Positions 48,822 through 61,404 of a stretch of DNA of 64,000 bases are shown here, one piece after another. The notes under the pieces were generated by a model. The model did no database searches. It was given only the letters and a program-made list of their open reading frames with translations, and was not told where the DNA came from. The DNA is from Pholiota molesta (Eukaryota > Basidiomycota > Agaricomycetes > Agaricales > Strophariaceae): contig JACGCK010000026.1 in the NCBI GenBank assembly GCA_014925825.1, forward strand, positions 124,001 through 188,000, given 5' to 3'. Numbering within the stretch: the stretch's first letter is position 1; the number at the start of each line of letters is the position of its first letter. Position numbers and translations under genes: made by a program.

Positions 48822-51800
48822 ATGAACTCCAACGATCTCTTTTCATTTCTCGACGATGCCGCAGAAGACGACGAAGTCAACAATGAGGAACCCATGGAGC
48901 AGGACCGCCCTCCTAAGTCAAGTCTGCAAAAACGAAAAGCAGATACCCCACCACCGGCGGTTGATGCGCAAACCGCGAATGGCGATGACGCCGACGTGAA
49001 CATGGACGGCGCAGGACCTTCGGTACCCAAAAAGCCTAGGATGTCTTCGCCCAAACCTGTCGTTCTGGATGACTTTGAGACGGAGGCCAAGCGGGAGGTG
49101 GCAGCGAGTGCCGGTTTGACAGGCACAGCGGAGGCGGGCCCGCGGCTAGAACTTAAACACCAGGCGCGTATTTCTTTCCATGCACGTAGGTTGATGCTCA
49201 TCCATGCTTTTGTAGGTTCGCCACCAAGTGGCAGTACCCCCTGGCTACAACTACATCCCTATATCCAAGCACGTCCCTCCTGCAAAGCCGGATCGTGAAT
49301 ACAAGTTCGAACTGGATCCATTTCAGAGGGTGTCGGTGTATGCGATACAACGGAACGAAAGTGTCCTTGTTTCTGCGCATACTAGTGCCGGAAAAACGGT
49401 CGTAGCAGAATATGCCATCGCACAATGTCTCAATAGAAAACAGAGAGTCATTTATACCAGTCCCATCAAGGTTCTTATCCGTTTGAGCGTCTAAGCATGA
49501 AGCCTTCGTTTACATTGAGTTCTCTAGGCACTAAGCAATCAAAAATATCGAGAAATGTTGGCCGAGTTTGGAGATGTCGGTCTAATGACGGGAGACGTTA
49601 CTATCAATCCTTCAGCAACATGTTTGGTGATGACTACCGAGGTGAGTACATTGTGTATTTTGTATGAAGATTATGACTCACTACGTCCCACAGATTCTTC
49701 GGTCGATGCTATACCGTGGATCCGAAATCATGCGCGAAGTAGCCTGGGTCATCTTCGACGAAATTCATTACATGCGCGACAAGGAGCGTGGTGTCGTCTG
49801 GGAAGAGACTATCATCCTTCTACCCCACACCGTCCGATACGTCTTCCTTTCCGCCACCATCCCGAACGCAATGCAATTCGCAGAGTGGATCTGCAAGTCG
49901 CACGAACAACCGTGTCACGTCGTCTATACCGATTTCCGACCGACACCGCTTCAACACTATCTTTTCCCTGCAGGCGGCGAGGGTATCTACTTGGTCGTCA
50001 ATGAAAAAGGAGAATTCCGGGAAGACAATTTCAGCAAAGCGATGGGAAGCTGCAAGATAGTATGGGAGAGGATCCTGCGGACGCAAAAGGCGGTAAAGGG
50101 AGGAAAGGAAAGACAAAAAAGGGTGGAAAGAAAGAAGGCGAGTAACGTTCTATTCGAACTGTGTTACATTTCGGCTTACAGGTGCACAGGCCCGTCTGAT
50201 ATATCCAAAATCATCAAAATGATCATGCTGAAGAACTACAACCCCGTCATCGTGTTCTCCTTCAGCAAACGCGAATGCGAAGGGCTTGCTCTCACACTGG
50301 CGAAATTCGAGTTCAACTCGACGGAGGAACAAGATCTCGTCGGAAACATCTTCAACAATGCTATCGAAAATTTGGCCGAGGACGATCGCCAGCTACCGCA
50401 AATCACCAATCTGCTCCCTCTTCTCCGGCGCGGCATCGGCATCCATCATGGTGGGCTGCTCCCCATCCTCAAAGAGGTCATCGAGATCCTCTTCCAAGAA
50501 GGGCTCATCAAGGTCCTCTTTGCCACGGAGACCTTTTCCATCGGTCTAAACATGCCCGCGAAAACCGTCGTGTTCACCGCGACGCGCAAATTCGACGGCC
50601 GAGAGTTCCGTAATATATCCTCTGGTGAGTACATCCAAATGTCCGGACGCGCTGGACGTCGTGGGTTGGACGACCGTGGTGTGGTTATCATGATGTGCGA
50701 CGAGAAGCTGGAGCCGGCGTCGGCGAAGGAGATGGTGAAGGGCGAGGCGGATCGGTTGGACTCGGCATTCCATTTGGGATACAACATGATCTTGAACTTG
50801 ATGAAGGTGGAAGGTATCAGCCCAGAGTTCATGCTGGAACGATGCTTCTTCCAGTTCCAGAGCAGTGCTGGCATTCCTGTTCTTGAAGACGGTATGGGCT
50901 TCTCGTTGTTGCCAAAAAATGCTCGCTTAAGACTATTGCAGAATTAAAGAAGGTGGAAGAAGAGCGAAACTCGACGGTCATTCCTGATGAAGAACTGGTC
51001 TCGCAGTATTATGACTGCCGTCAACAACTAGACCAAATGCTATCAGATTTCCGAGAGGTCATCACGCATCCCACCTACGCACTTCCTTTCTTGCAGCCTG
51101 GTCGTCTCGTCAAAGTGAAGTATCAGAATCTCGATTTTGGATGGGGAGTCGTCGTCAATTTTGAAAAGCGCGTCGCACCAAAGGTACTCCATCCCTCTAC
51201 TTATTCCGCCACCGTCAATTGATTACGTACTTTTTTAATATAGAACAAATCAGGCCCCAAACCGGAAGAAATACCAGCGCACGAACAATATATCGTCGAC
51301 GTCGTACTGAACTGCGCCCAAGGCAGCATCGCTTCCAAAGACCGCGCAAACATCACACCAACACCCGGCGGCGTGCAGCCCTGCGCCCCGGGCCAGAAGG
51401 GCGTCCCGCTCGTAGTGCCCGTCCTACTCTCAACGCTCGACGGTATCAGCCGCATCCGGGTGTTTATGCCCAAGGACCTGCGTCAGGACCAGGCACGAGA
51501 GACGATATGGAAGAGCGTGCTGGAGGTGCACAGACGATTCCCGGATGGCGTTGCGCTCTTGGACCCGATTCAGGATATGGGGATCAAGGATGACAAGTTC
51601 AAGATTCTCGTGCAGGTACGCTGATTCTGTCTTCTCACAGTTGGAACTGGGTATTGATATTGAACCATGTTGATCTTTGCATAAGAAAATCGACGCGATG
51701 GAACAAAAAATGTTCTCCAATTCATTGCACAAAGACCCGCGCCTCCCGGAGCTGTACACGCTCTTCTCCAAGAAGAAAGAGGCCCACGAGCATATCCGCA

Positions 51801-52578
51801 ACCTGAAGAAGCGCATCCAGGCGACACACGACGTGCTCCAGCTCGAGGAGCTCAAGTGCCGCAAGCGCGTCCTGCGCCGGCTGGCGTTTACCACGGCTGC
51901 GGATATCGTCGACATGAAGGGCCGCGTGGCGTGCGAGATCAGTTCGGGCGACGAGCTGCTCCTGACGGAGCTCGTGTTCAACGGCGTATTCAACCCACTC
52001 TCGCCTGAGCAGTGCGCGGCGTTGCTCAGCTGCTTTGTCTTTACGGAAAAGGTGTGTTTTTTTCTAATCATGTGCTCTGTGTGCGTGAAGAACGGTGCTT
52101 ACTGATTGGTTTCGCAGAGCGAGCAGGCGACGAAGTTGAAAGAAGAACTCGCGGCACCGCTGCGCGTGATGCAGGAGATCGCGCGGCGCATCGCGAAGGT
52201 GTCCAAGGAGTCCAAGCTTCCAGTCGATGAGGACGAATACGTGTCGTCGTTCAAGGTTGAGCTCATGGACGCCGTTATGCAGTGGTGCCGTGGTGCGTCG
52301 TTTTCTGAGATCTGCAAGGTGGGTGCACATTCCGTCCAATTCTACTTGGCGTAGCTTATTGACTTGCTTGTTCCTTTTTTTTCTGCGGTAAACAGCTAAC
52401 GGACCAGTTCGAGGGAAGCCTTATCCGAGTGTTCCGTCGCCTCGGCGAGCTCCTCCGTCAAATGGCGGCTGCGGCCAAGGTAATTGGAAATGCTGAACTG
52501 AAGGAGAAATTTGAAAAGGCGTCAGAGATGCTTGAGCGACCGAACTCGGTGATTTTCTGCTCGTCTTTATACCTGTAA
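48822..52578 (+). CDS. MTR4: Exosome RNA helicase MTR4
   Basis: Ski2-like DExH helicase that unwinds RNA for the nuclear exosome (TRAMP-type complexes). After an acidic Lys/Pro-rich N-terminus come [16 protein letters not shown], the Walker A region [50 protein letters not shown] (DEIH box), [47 protein letters not shown] and [15 protein letters not shown], followed by the arch/KOW region and the helical C-terminus ending at 52578. Introns of about 45-60 nt. The frame breaks at the G3 run 50044-50046, inside the Lys-rich linker; a single G restores the expected acidic-basic linker, so a sequence error is probable. A partial inverted copy lies at 60140-61404. Confidence 0.93.
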
Positions 52579-53766
52579 ATCTAGGGAAGGAGGAGGTTTC
52601 ACGGATTGTGTTTTTTTTCTTCTTCTACATATCGCAGCACCCATGTGCATTCAAAATATCCCATTTCGTGGATAATGTAATAATTCTTCCTTCCCCTCTT
52701 GATATTGTTGTGGTAGTATCTATTGCTTAACTTCAATAACGTCGCTGCACGGGAAGTACTCATGCAAATTGAAATCCCTTTGGGAATGCTACCACATACA
52801 AGGTCACCTCTGGCATCAAGTAATGAATCTTTCAACCAACTCGCGACCGCAAATGTGGATCATTCTGCGTATCATTCGTATTAGGTTCCGTCATGCTCGC
52901 ACCAAGCATTGGCTGGGTCTTGTGCTGCAAACCAGTATGCAAAACATCGTTTCAATTTTACGGACATGGTGCGCGGCGTGCGCCAGCTGATCTTCTACTA
53001 CATACTTACTTATTTAATAGTAGAAGTTCAGCAAGTTCTAGTCAGTACTTAGTCGCCATTATCAGCAGTCCAGAACACCCAAAAAGGAGTAAGAATGACT
53101 CCTTAAAGGATAGACGGTGCTGGGCAGTGGTGAGAACAACCTTCCTTGGAGTTTTGGCGTCGAGTGTGAGGTAGTAGGCGTAGTAGCTAGTAGGCGCTCG
53201 TTCGATAAGGGACTGAAGGGACTGATGCCTCGCAAGATGCCTCGCGCTATTCCACTGGCAGAACGCTTATGTAATGAGGCTTTTCAAACTCAGAATCAGT
53301 GGACACTGGAGCATGCGTGGACGTTCGACCTCGCGCAAGATCAAGCAACTACAAGAACGAAAATACTTACTCCATCCCTCTGGCCCCTTTGGGGTCTTTA
53401 CGGCCGTGGCAGCAGGCGACTAACACGGCAGTCCGAACGAATTTTTTGGAAAACCGAATACGAAGTTACTCCGTGGTCGCTTGGTGATAATTGCAAGATA
53501 ATTGAACGCCCCAAACCCAACAAGCGCCCAGTTCGTGTTCTGCATGAGTTCGACTTCGCTTCGTTCCATCAATGCTGGTGTTCGGCACTTTCCTCCAATC
53601 TCATGAGCCATGAGGCGGATACAGACCACGCACAGCAGCCGCAGCACAGCCAATCCGTTGACAGACTCTGCCTCATTCTCCATAACCACATCGTAAAGCA
53701 ATAGCTTCCCAGTCAACGTCAATCCTCAAATCGCTTTTGCGGCATACGACTGGAGCAGGGTCTCCC
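52579..53766. other. Intergenic between MTR4 and the CHAT gene
   Basis: 1.2 kb. A 195-codon open frame (53117-53704) has no recognisable motif and atypical composition, so I do not call it. Otherwise the MTR4 3' UTR and the upstream region of the CHAT gene. Confidence 0.4.
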
Positions 53767-56700
53767 ATGGCAAATTCGCCTCCTCTGTTCCCCATACTAC
53801 CACATTCATCCGACGACGGCGAAATGCCAACGGCGCTAGATCTCATAGCTCCACAGAAATCTTTCGTAAAGAGCAAATCGTTCGAAAAAGATATTATCAT
53901 CCTCTCGATGACCTATGTTCTCGCTGAAAACCCGGAGCTCAAAAGACTTACCGATCTCATTGTTGCAATTCACGATAAGGATGAGGAGGATGAGGTAATA
54001 TTATCCGTACATCATCCATGCTGATCTCTACTGATTGCATCCTCCAGCTTACCGTTGTTCTCAATATCTGTGCTCGTTTCAGCATCCAACTTGCTTTTGC
54101 TAGCGAGGCTGAGGCCACAGAGGCAATAACACATTTGATCAAGTAAGAATTCCATATTGTCACGGTATGTATCTCTTGTGTTCTTATTGTCCCTATTCAT
54201 CGTGATTTAGGACGGTTGAAGAGATCAGTAGGGTACATTTCGAGGGCAATTCGCAATCGGATCCATTGCAGGCTTTAAATTGCGCAGTAAATGAAATCTT
54301 CAAATTCAAGGTCGGTTTCCTACTTTCAATGATATCGCATTCTGTCTCACGTCATCTAGTTTTCACACCCACAACTCATACGCGATGAGAATTCTGGAGC
54401 CTGGGACCGACTATCCAACGTGCTGAATGTAATCATTGGCGCAGGCGTTGCTGCCATCGACATTGTCAAGGAAGCCAGCGCTATCGTACCAATACCGTGG
54501 GTCCAAACAGCGGTTGAAGGGGTCGTCACTTTGCTGAACGTCGCAGTACGTTCTTGGCTATATCTTTCACTTTCCATAATTCATGAAATTCCTATCATTT
54601 AGCAAAGGCGCACAAATAACGATGAGATAAGACAGATTGCAACTACAGCAGGACGATTTGCGGTCTCCTGTGCCGTAGCATGTTCTGACCAGACGACGGA
54701 ACTATCAGACGAACTCAAACGAGCGCTGAGCCAGTTTACAAGGTAGATTTCATTAGCCATACTTGCACGCCTCTGCGTATTGACTAGTGGATTCCATAGG
54801 ACGCTTGAACAGATCACTGAAGATTGCAATGATATCAGTCAACGCAATGCAATTTCGCCTGATTTACAGCAAAATGCGCAGAAAGACGCCCTCCAAGGGA
54901 TTCGGAAAAGGCTGGATGACGCTATTAAATTTTTTCAGGTGTGTTAAGTACATCGTAATGGCGAAGCCTTGCACTAAATAGCGACTAGACTGAGAGTCAG
55001 ATCCCAGATATCGAGGGTCTGAGCAGCAAATTTGGTATGTCTCAGACTCCCTGACCGAAAATATTGAAATTAAACTCGAAAAATAAATCAGATGCGACAT
55101 CGAATGACCTTCCAAGCCACCCACGCTACTTGAAGGGTGAGTATTTTAGTTTTTGCGACGATGCGTCCCTCACACAACAGTACAGACCTTACCATCAGCT
55201 GCTTACCAGAAGATTCCACAAATCCTGCACTGCAGGGGATGTCGGTCACTATTCATGGCCTCAGGGAAGAGGATACCGTGTGGACGAAGATGACTGCAAC
55301 AACATGGAAGTATGATGGGGAAATTCGGCTGTGGGTATTCATATGTTCTCGCAACTATCAATCGGGAATTGAACGAATGTTAAAGGCACTCGGGCATGGA
55401 TGGACTTACACTTTATGTTCAATCAGAATATGCTGGCGACGTTGGCCATGTTGCCTTCTCGCCAGAAGAGTTGGCAGCATTCATGGTAATAGACGACAGT
55501 ACGTATTTCTGTTCAAGATACAGACATTAACTAACATTTCCTGTACCCAGACTTGGAACAGGAGCGCAATTTTATAAGATTAGAAGAACATACTCCAGTA
55601 CTGCAGTTGACATTCACTATCGGTAAGTTATTTCATGTATTATGCTTTAACTGTAATGCTAATGCCTCAGAAATAGTAATTGCAAGCGCAGGACTTGGGC
55701 TACCTACGGAATCCATACAGATGGGGGCGCACATGCTCGAGGCAATGCAAGACCCAAGGATGTTCACGGCCAAGCTGGGAGAACTAGCAGAGCGTCCAGA
55801 GTCGCTAAATGCCTTCGGTGATCTTTTCCTGCAACAATACGACGAAACCAGTAGCGAAGAAGATATAAACAGGGCTATATTAGCCTATAAGCTAGCGGCT
55901 GTGTTAACACCTTCTGATAACGCAAATTTTGCAATGTATGTCAGCGATGTGGGGAACTCCGTTTTGACGCGGTTCGAGTTATCCGGAAGGTTGGAGGATG
56001 TCAACGAGGCTATTTCAATGACGGAAGTTGCAATTACCTACACTCCAGAGGGGCATGCATCCATGGCTTCCCGGCTCAACAACCTCGGATCCTCATTCCA
56101 GAGGCGCTTTGAACGCAATGGGGATCTCGCCGACATTGCAAGTGCCATCTCCGTAACACAGAGGGCCGTTGAGCTCACTCCAGAGGGGCATGCAGACATG
56201 CCGGTCTGGCTCAACACCCTCGGAATCTCATTCGAGACGCGCTTTGAGTGCATTGGGGATCTCGCCGATATTGCAAGTGCCATCTCCACTCAACAGAGGG
56301 CCATTGAGCTCACTCCAGAGGGACATGCAGACATGCCGTCCCGGCTCAACAACCTCGGCAATGCATTCCAGGCGCGCTTTGAACGTAATGGGGATCTCGC
56401 CGACATCGCAAGTGCCATCTCCACTCAACAGAGGGCCGTTGAGCTCACTCCAGAGGGGCATGCAGACATGCCGGCCTGGCTCAACAACCTCGGAACCTCA
56501 TTCCAGACGCGCTTTGAACGCAACGGGGATCTCGCCGACATCGCAAGTGCCATCTCTACTAAACAGAGGGCCGTTGAGCTCACTCCAGAGGGGCATGCAG
56601 ACATGCCGGCCTGGCTCAACAACCTCGGAATCTCATTCGAGACGCGCTTTGAACGCAACGGGGATCTTGCCGACATCGCAAGTGCCATCTCCGTAACACA

Positions 56701-59261
56701 GAGGGCCGTTGAGCTCACTCCAGAGGGGCATGCAGACCTGGCGGCCCGGCTCAACAACCTCGGCAATGCATTCCAGGCGCGCTTTGAACGCAACGGGGAT
56801 CCTGCCGACATTGCAAGTGCCATCTCCGCTCAGCAGAGGGCCGTTGATCTCACTCCAGAGGGGCATGCATCCATGCCGTCCCGGTTCAGCAGCCTCGGAA
56901 CCTCATTCCTGGCGCGCTTTGAACGCAATGGGGATCTCACCGACATTGCAAGTGCCATCTCCACTCAACAGAGGGCCGTTGAGCTCACTCCAGACGGGCA
57001 TGCAGGCATGCCGGCCTGGCTCAACAACCTCGGAAATTCATTCCAGAGGCGCTTTGAACGCAACGGGGATCTTGCCGACATCGCAAGTGCCATCTCCGTA
57101 ACACAGAGGGCCGTTGAGCTCACTCCAGAGGGACATGCAGACATGCCGTCCCGGCTCAACAACCTCGGCAATGCATTCCAGGTGCGCTTTGAACGTAATG
57201 GGGATCTCGCCGACATCGCAAGTGCCATCTCCACTCAACAGAGGGCCGTTGAGCTCACTCCAGAGGGGCATGCAGACATGCCGACCCTGCTGAACAATCT
57301 CGGACTCTCATTCCAGAGCCGCTTTGAACACAACGGGGTTCTTGCCGACATTGCAAGTGCCATCTCCACTCAACAGAGGGCCGTTGAGCTCACTCCAGAG
57401 GGGCATGCAGACATGCCGATCTGGCTCAACAACCTCGGAAACAGCACAGACAGGCGATTCAGAACTACCCATATTATACAGCATATGTATCAAGCAATTT
57501 CTTATTTCTCCCAATCTGCTACCCAGGTCATTGGAGATCCATCAGTACGCCTCAGCGCAGCTCGCAAATGGGCCTTACTTTCTCGTCAGGCCGCCGATAG
57601 ACCACAATCATTGCGTGCTTTTAGTGTTGCAATTCACCTTCTTCCTCAGGTTGCCGGCTTTGAACACACAATAAGCAAACGCCACCAGACCCTCGTCAAA
57701 GTATCTGACATCACTGCCTCTGCAACTGCTGCCGCCATTGATGACAACCAACTTGAAATGGCTGTATCTTGGCTCGAACAGGGCCGCTGCCTTGTATGGA
57801 ACCAGCTCGCTCACCTTCGCACCCCCATTGATGATTTGCATGCTTATTACCCCTCCCTTGCCGCTCGCTTCTTGTGTGTTGCACGTGCCCTAGAATTGTC
57901 TGGATCTCGTCAAGAGCAACATACCATATTTTCCAAGGAAAATGCAGCACAAATGATTTTCCTTCAAGAAAAAGCAAACACCCACACTCGCTTGGCAAAG
58001 GAATGGGATAAGCTACTCCAGGAGATCCGTAGCATTCGGAAGTTTGAGGATTTTCTTCTCCCTCCCCAGCTGTCAAAGCTCCTCAGTCGCTTACCGCTGG
58101 ATGGTCCCATCATCATCTTCAACATCGATGAAAGTCGATGTGATGCCCTTGCCTTGAAATCTGGTCATGATTCTCCAATTCACATCCCACTTGACAGCTT
58201 CAGTCTTGGCAATGCAATTCAGCTGCGTGATGAAATACACAAAAATCTCTCAGACCATCGCCTCTGCCAACGGCAGGAGGTGGATCGTGATGGGGACCGC
58301 TTGCACGCTGGAGGAGACACCTCCATGCACAAGGTTCTTCACGACCTTTGGGAATATGTGGCAAAACCAATCTTAGATGCTCTTGGCTACTGGGTACATC
58401 CTATTTGCGTCTTAAAATTGTGTCCTTGCTAATGACCCTTTTCAGCCCAACGACTCCGACCCACCTCGTATTTGGTGGTGCCCCACCGGTCCGCTCGTGT
58501 TCCTCCCCATCCACGCTGCTGGCATCTATAGCAATGAGACAGGAACCGCGGGGCCTTGCGTTTCCGACTATGTGGTTTCCTCTTATACTCCAACTGTCAG
58601 CGCTCTCCTTGACAAGATTAAAGATGCTCCGAATATGGATGATAAACCCATGAACTTGCTCATAGTCAGCCAGCCATCGACACCAGGCCTAAATCCAATT
58701 CCCGGTGCAGAACGAGAAGCTTATTCCATCAAGGATATGGTTGATCCATCGCTGTTGCTCGAGAATGCTTCCGCCACTGTGCGCAAAGTCAAAGAGGAGA
58801 TGAAATCCCACCGTTGGGTACACTTCGCTTGTCATGCGATTCAGGATGAAGACGAACCTCTGCAGAGCGGAGTGCAGCTCCATGACGGTCGGTTGGAGCT
58901 CTCCGAGATGATGAAGCAGACCCTCCCCGATGCCGAGCTAGCCTTCCTATCTGCTTGTCAGACGAGCACTGGAAATCAGGATCTCTCAGATGAGGTGGTT
59001 CATCTCGCTGCTGGTATGCTGGCTGCGGGATATCGAAGTGTGGTGGGAACAATGTGGTCCATCAAGGATGTGTATGGGCCTGAAATTGCGAAGGACTTTT
59101 ATTTGAATATTTTGGGTACCAATTCGGAAGCTAGACGGCGGTTGGACAGCGGTAAAGCGGCTGGTGCACTCCATCAGGCTACGCAGAATCTTCGAAAAAA
59201 GATCGGGGACACTGAAGAGGCGCTGTTGATCTGGGTACCATATGTTCACTTTGGTTTCTAA
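53767..59261 (+). CDS. Helical N-domain-TPR-CHAT protein (caspase-like protease)
   Basis: Start 53767 (MANSPPLFPILP). Residues about 120-290 are helical (VVTLLNVAQRRTNNDEIRQI, LSQFTRTLEQITEDCND, KRLDDAIKFFQ) and resemble the MLKL-like four-helix domain common in agaricomycete immune-type proteins. A beta-rich segment follows (VTIHGLREEDTVWTKM), then about eleven TPR-like 45-residue units (ADIASAISTQQRAVELTPEG) and a CHAT domain: PRIWWCPTGPLVFLPIHAAG, VHFACHA (catalytic His) and LAFLSACQTS (catalytic Cys), ending at 59261. CHAT domains are cysteine proteases of the caspase clan, and TPR-CHAT proteins act as ligand- or RNA-controlled proteases elsewhere. About ten introns are needed; a frame uncertainty remains at 55316-55400. 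Target unknown. Confidence 0.82.
56035..57440 (+). repeat. Array of near-identical 135-bp TPR units
   Basis: About eleven 45-codon units repeat with only a few substitutions each, also at synonymous sites (gctttgaacgcaacggggat recurs every 135 bp). Variation concentrates at two short places: the S-x-x-Q segment (STQQ, SVTQ, STKQ, SAQQ) and the segment after NNLG (TSFQT, ISFET, NAFQA, NSFQR, LSFQS). Same-type units recur in scrambled order, as expected from unequal crossing-over or gene conversion. Confidence 0.88.
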
Positions 59262-60139
59262 TCTCGTTCATTCAATATTGTCTCTTCCAAGACATCGCAG
59301 TGACTGAATTCTGTAATTTGTCAAAGACTTGATCTCATATATACATTTTACACCATATGTGGTGTACCAATGAGGCCTTGTACTTGTACATAAAAGATAG
59401 CAAAGCACTTGGAACGAATAGAGGTCGACTTTCTCTTTTAGAGGAAACCGTCCAAGCGACGTGCCGTGGCCACAGATTTTCAGAGCTCTACACAGAGGAA
59501 CGACGCGCAGGACCTTGAGAAATTCTTCTTAGCCTGCCCCAGGCCTCTATCCCCGGTACTCCATTACCCTCGACATTCCTGCGCATCGCATTCATCTTGC
59601 CCTACCCGAACCCGCCTCTGTATGCCGCGGCAGCTACACTCGCTCTGATACTCACTGCTACGATGGCATGGATGGATCGCCTCCTTGCTACTACAGCTAT
59701 GCCGCGCGATCACCACAATGCGGGCGACAGGACAACTTGGACAATTCGAGCGACGTGGATGATCCAGACATTTTTTACGCGTCAAGGACTCAAGCTGCCC
59801 AGTCTGCAAGCTCAGGACTCTTGCTGTCATTCAGACGGTCATGTCTTGTACTCATCGCCGGAATGCGTGGTTGTCGATGTTGCTTGCGCTGGCTGCGCCT
59901 GCGCTGCGTCGTACCTGATAGGCGCAGGAACAAATCAGCAACCCTTCACAACGAAGGAGGGACTGCACACTAACCATTGCTATCGACAATCGTACCATCT
60001 TTGCTGCAGACACTGACACTATGTTGTGAATTCCAAAGAATGACAATGCATCCATGGCCACATCTCTTCTGCATTGACCTCCATTCACGCTCGTCCATAG
60101 ATTCCGCTTGGATTCCACCTGCCAGTTACCGCCCAACTT
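59262..60139. other. Intergenic between the CHAT gene and the MTR4 pseudogene
   Basis: 0.9 kb. A 139-codon frame (59597-60016, +) has no recognisable domain. Bases 60030-60139 may be a heavily decayed continuation of the MTR4 copy. Confidence 0.4.
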
Positions 60140-61404
60140 CCATCACGTGCAGGGGCGCCATGAGCTCCTCTTTCAGCTTCGTGGCTTGTTCGCTCTGCAT
60201 ATCCGATAGTAAGCATTATTTTTCACCGACACGCAGCACAACATACCTTTTCCGTGGATACAAAGCAGCTCATCAATGTTGCATACTGCTCAGGCGAAAG
60301 AGATTTAAACTCCCCTTTGAAGACGAGCAGTTCCCGCCTGAACTAATCTGACATGCCACGCGGCTCTTCATGCCAATGTCTGCGGGTCGACGTGAATGCC
60401 AGCCAGCGCCTGACACGTTTGCGGCACTTGATCTCCTCGAGGTCGAGCACGTCCTGTGTTGCCTAGTTATGTTTCTTCAGATCTTCAGTGCGCTCTTGGG
60501 TCTGTTTCTTTTTGGAGAAGAGCGCATAGCTCCAAGAGGCGCGGGCCGTTGTGCAGTGGGTTAGAAAACATGTTTTGTTCCATGGCGTCGCCTTTCTATG
60601 AGAAGTTCATTATCTAATATTAACTATTCAGATCGCAACGAAAAAAAATGGTAAACCAACGCACCTTGATCATGTTGTATCCCAAATGGAATGCCGAGTC
60701 CAACCGATCCGCCTCGCCCTTCACCATCTCCTTCGCCGACGCCGGCTCCAGCTTCTCGTCGCAAATCATGATAACCACACCGCGGTCATCTAATCCACGA
60801 CATCCAGCGCGTCGAGACCTTTGGATATGTTCACCAGAAGATATATTTCAGAACTCTCGGCCGTCAAATTTGCGAGTCGCGGTGAACATGACGGTTTCGC
60901 GGGCATGTTCACACCGATGGAAAAGGTTTTCGTGGCAAAGAGGACCTTGATGAGACCTTGGAAGAGGATCTCGATGGCCTTTTGAGGATGGGGATCAATC
61001 CACCGTGATGGGTGTAGTTATAGCTAAGGGGTACTGCCACTTGGTGATGAAGCTATAAAACCATGAGTATCAATCTACATGCATCGAAAGAAATACTCAC
61101 CTGGTGTTTAAGTTCTAGTCGCGGGCCTTCCTACGCCGTGCCTGTCAAACCGGCACTCGCTGCCACTTCCCGCTTCATCTCCGTCTCAAGGTCATCCAGA
61201 GACAGCCTTGGGCCGAGATATTCTAGCTTTTTGGGTACCGAAGGTCCTGCGCCATCCATGTTCGCGTCCGTGTCATCGCCAATGGCAGTTTGGACAGCAA
61301 CCACCGGTGGTAGAAGGGCGGTCCTGTTCCATGGGTTCCTCGTTGTTGATTTCGTCGTCTTCTGCGGCATCGTCGAGAAACGAAAAGAGATCGTTGGAGT
61401 TCAT
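60140..61404 (-). pseudogene. Truncated MTR4 copy with two internal deletions
   Basis: Reverse-strand copy of MTR4. It starts at the same [16 protein letters not shown] (61404) with the same N-terminus ([24 protein letters not shown]). Near 61000 it jumps from the region of [10 protein letters not shown] straight to [10 protein letters not shown], losing the first RecA domain with Walker A and DEIH. A second deletion near 60600-60650 removes the end of the helicase and joins the arch segment (AELCALFSKKK-like, then the [12 protein letters not shown] stretch) and the region before [10 protein letters not shown], with stops and indels. It cannot encode a helicase. The first roughly 80 bp of promoter are also retained. 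Confidence 0.88.

Noticed and set aside
53117..53704. 195-codon plus-strand frame between MTR4 and the CHAT gene
   Set aside because: No recognisable domain, no plausible exon chain and mixed composition; chance openness is likely.
59597..60016. 139-codon plus-strand frame
   Set aside because: No motif; a Cys/Ala-rich chance frame, overlapped by equally open frames on both strands.
60648..60950. 100-codon plus-strand frame
   Set aside because: It is the antisense of the MTR4 pseudogene; the same shadow frame occurs opposite the true MTR4 at 50446-50874.
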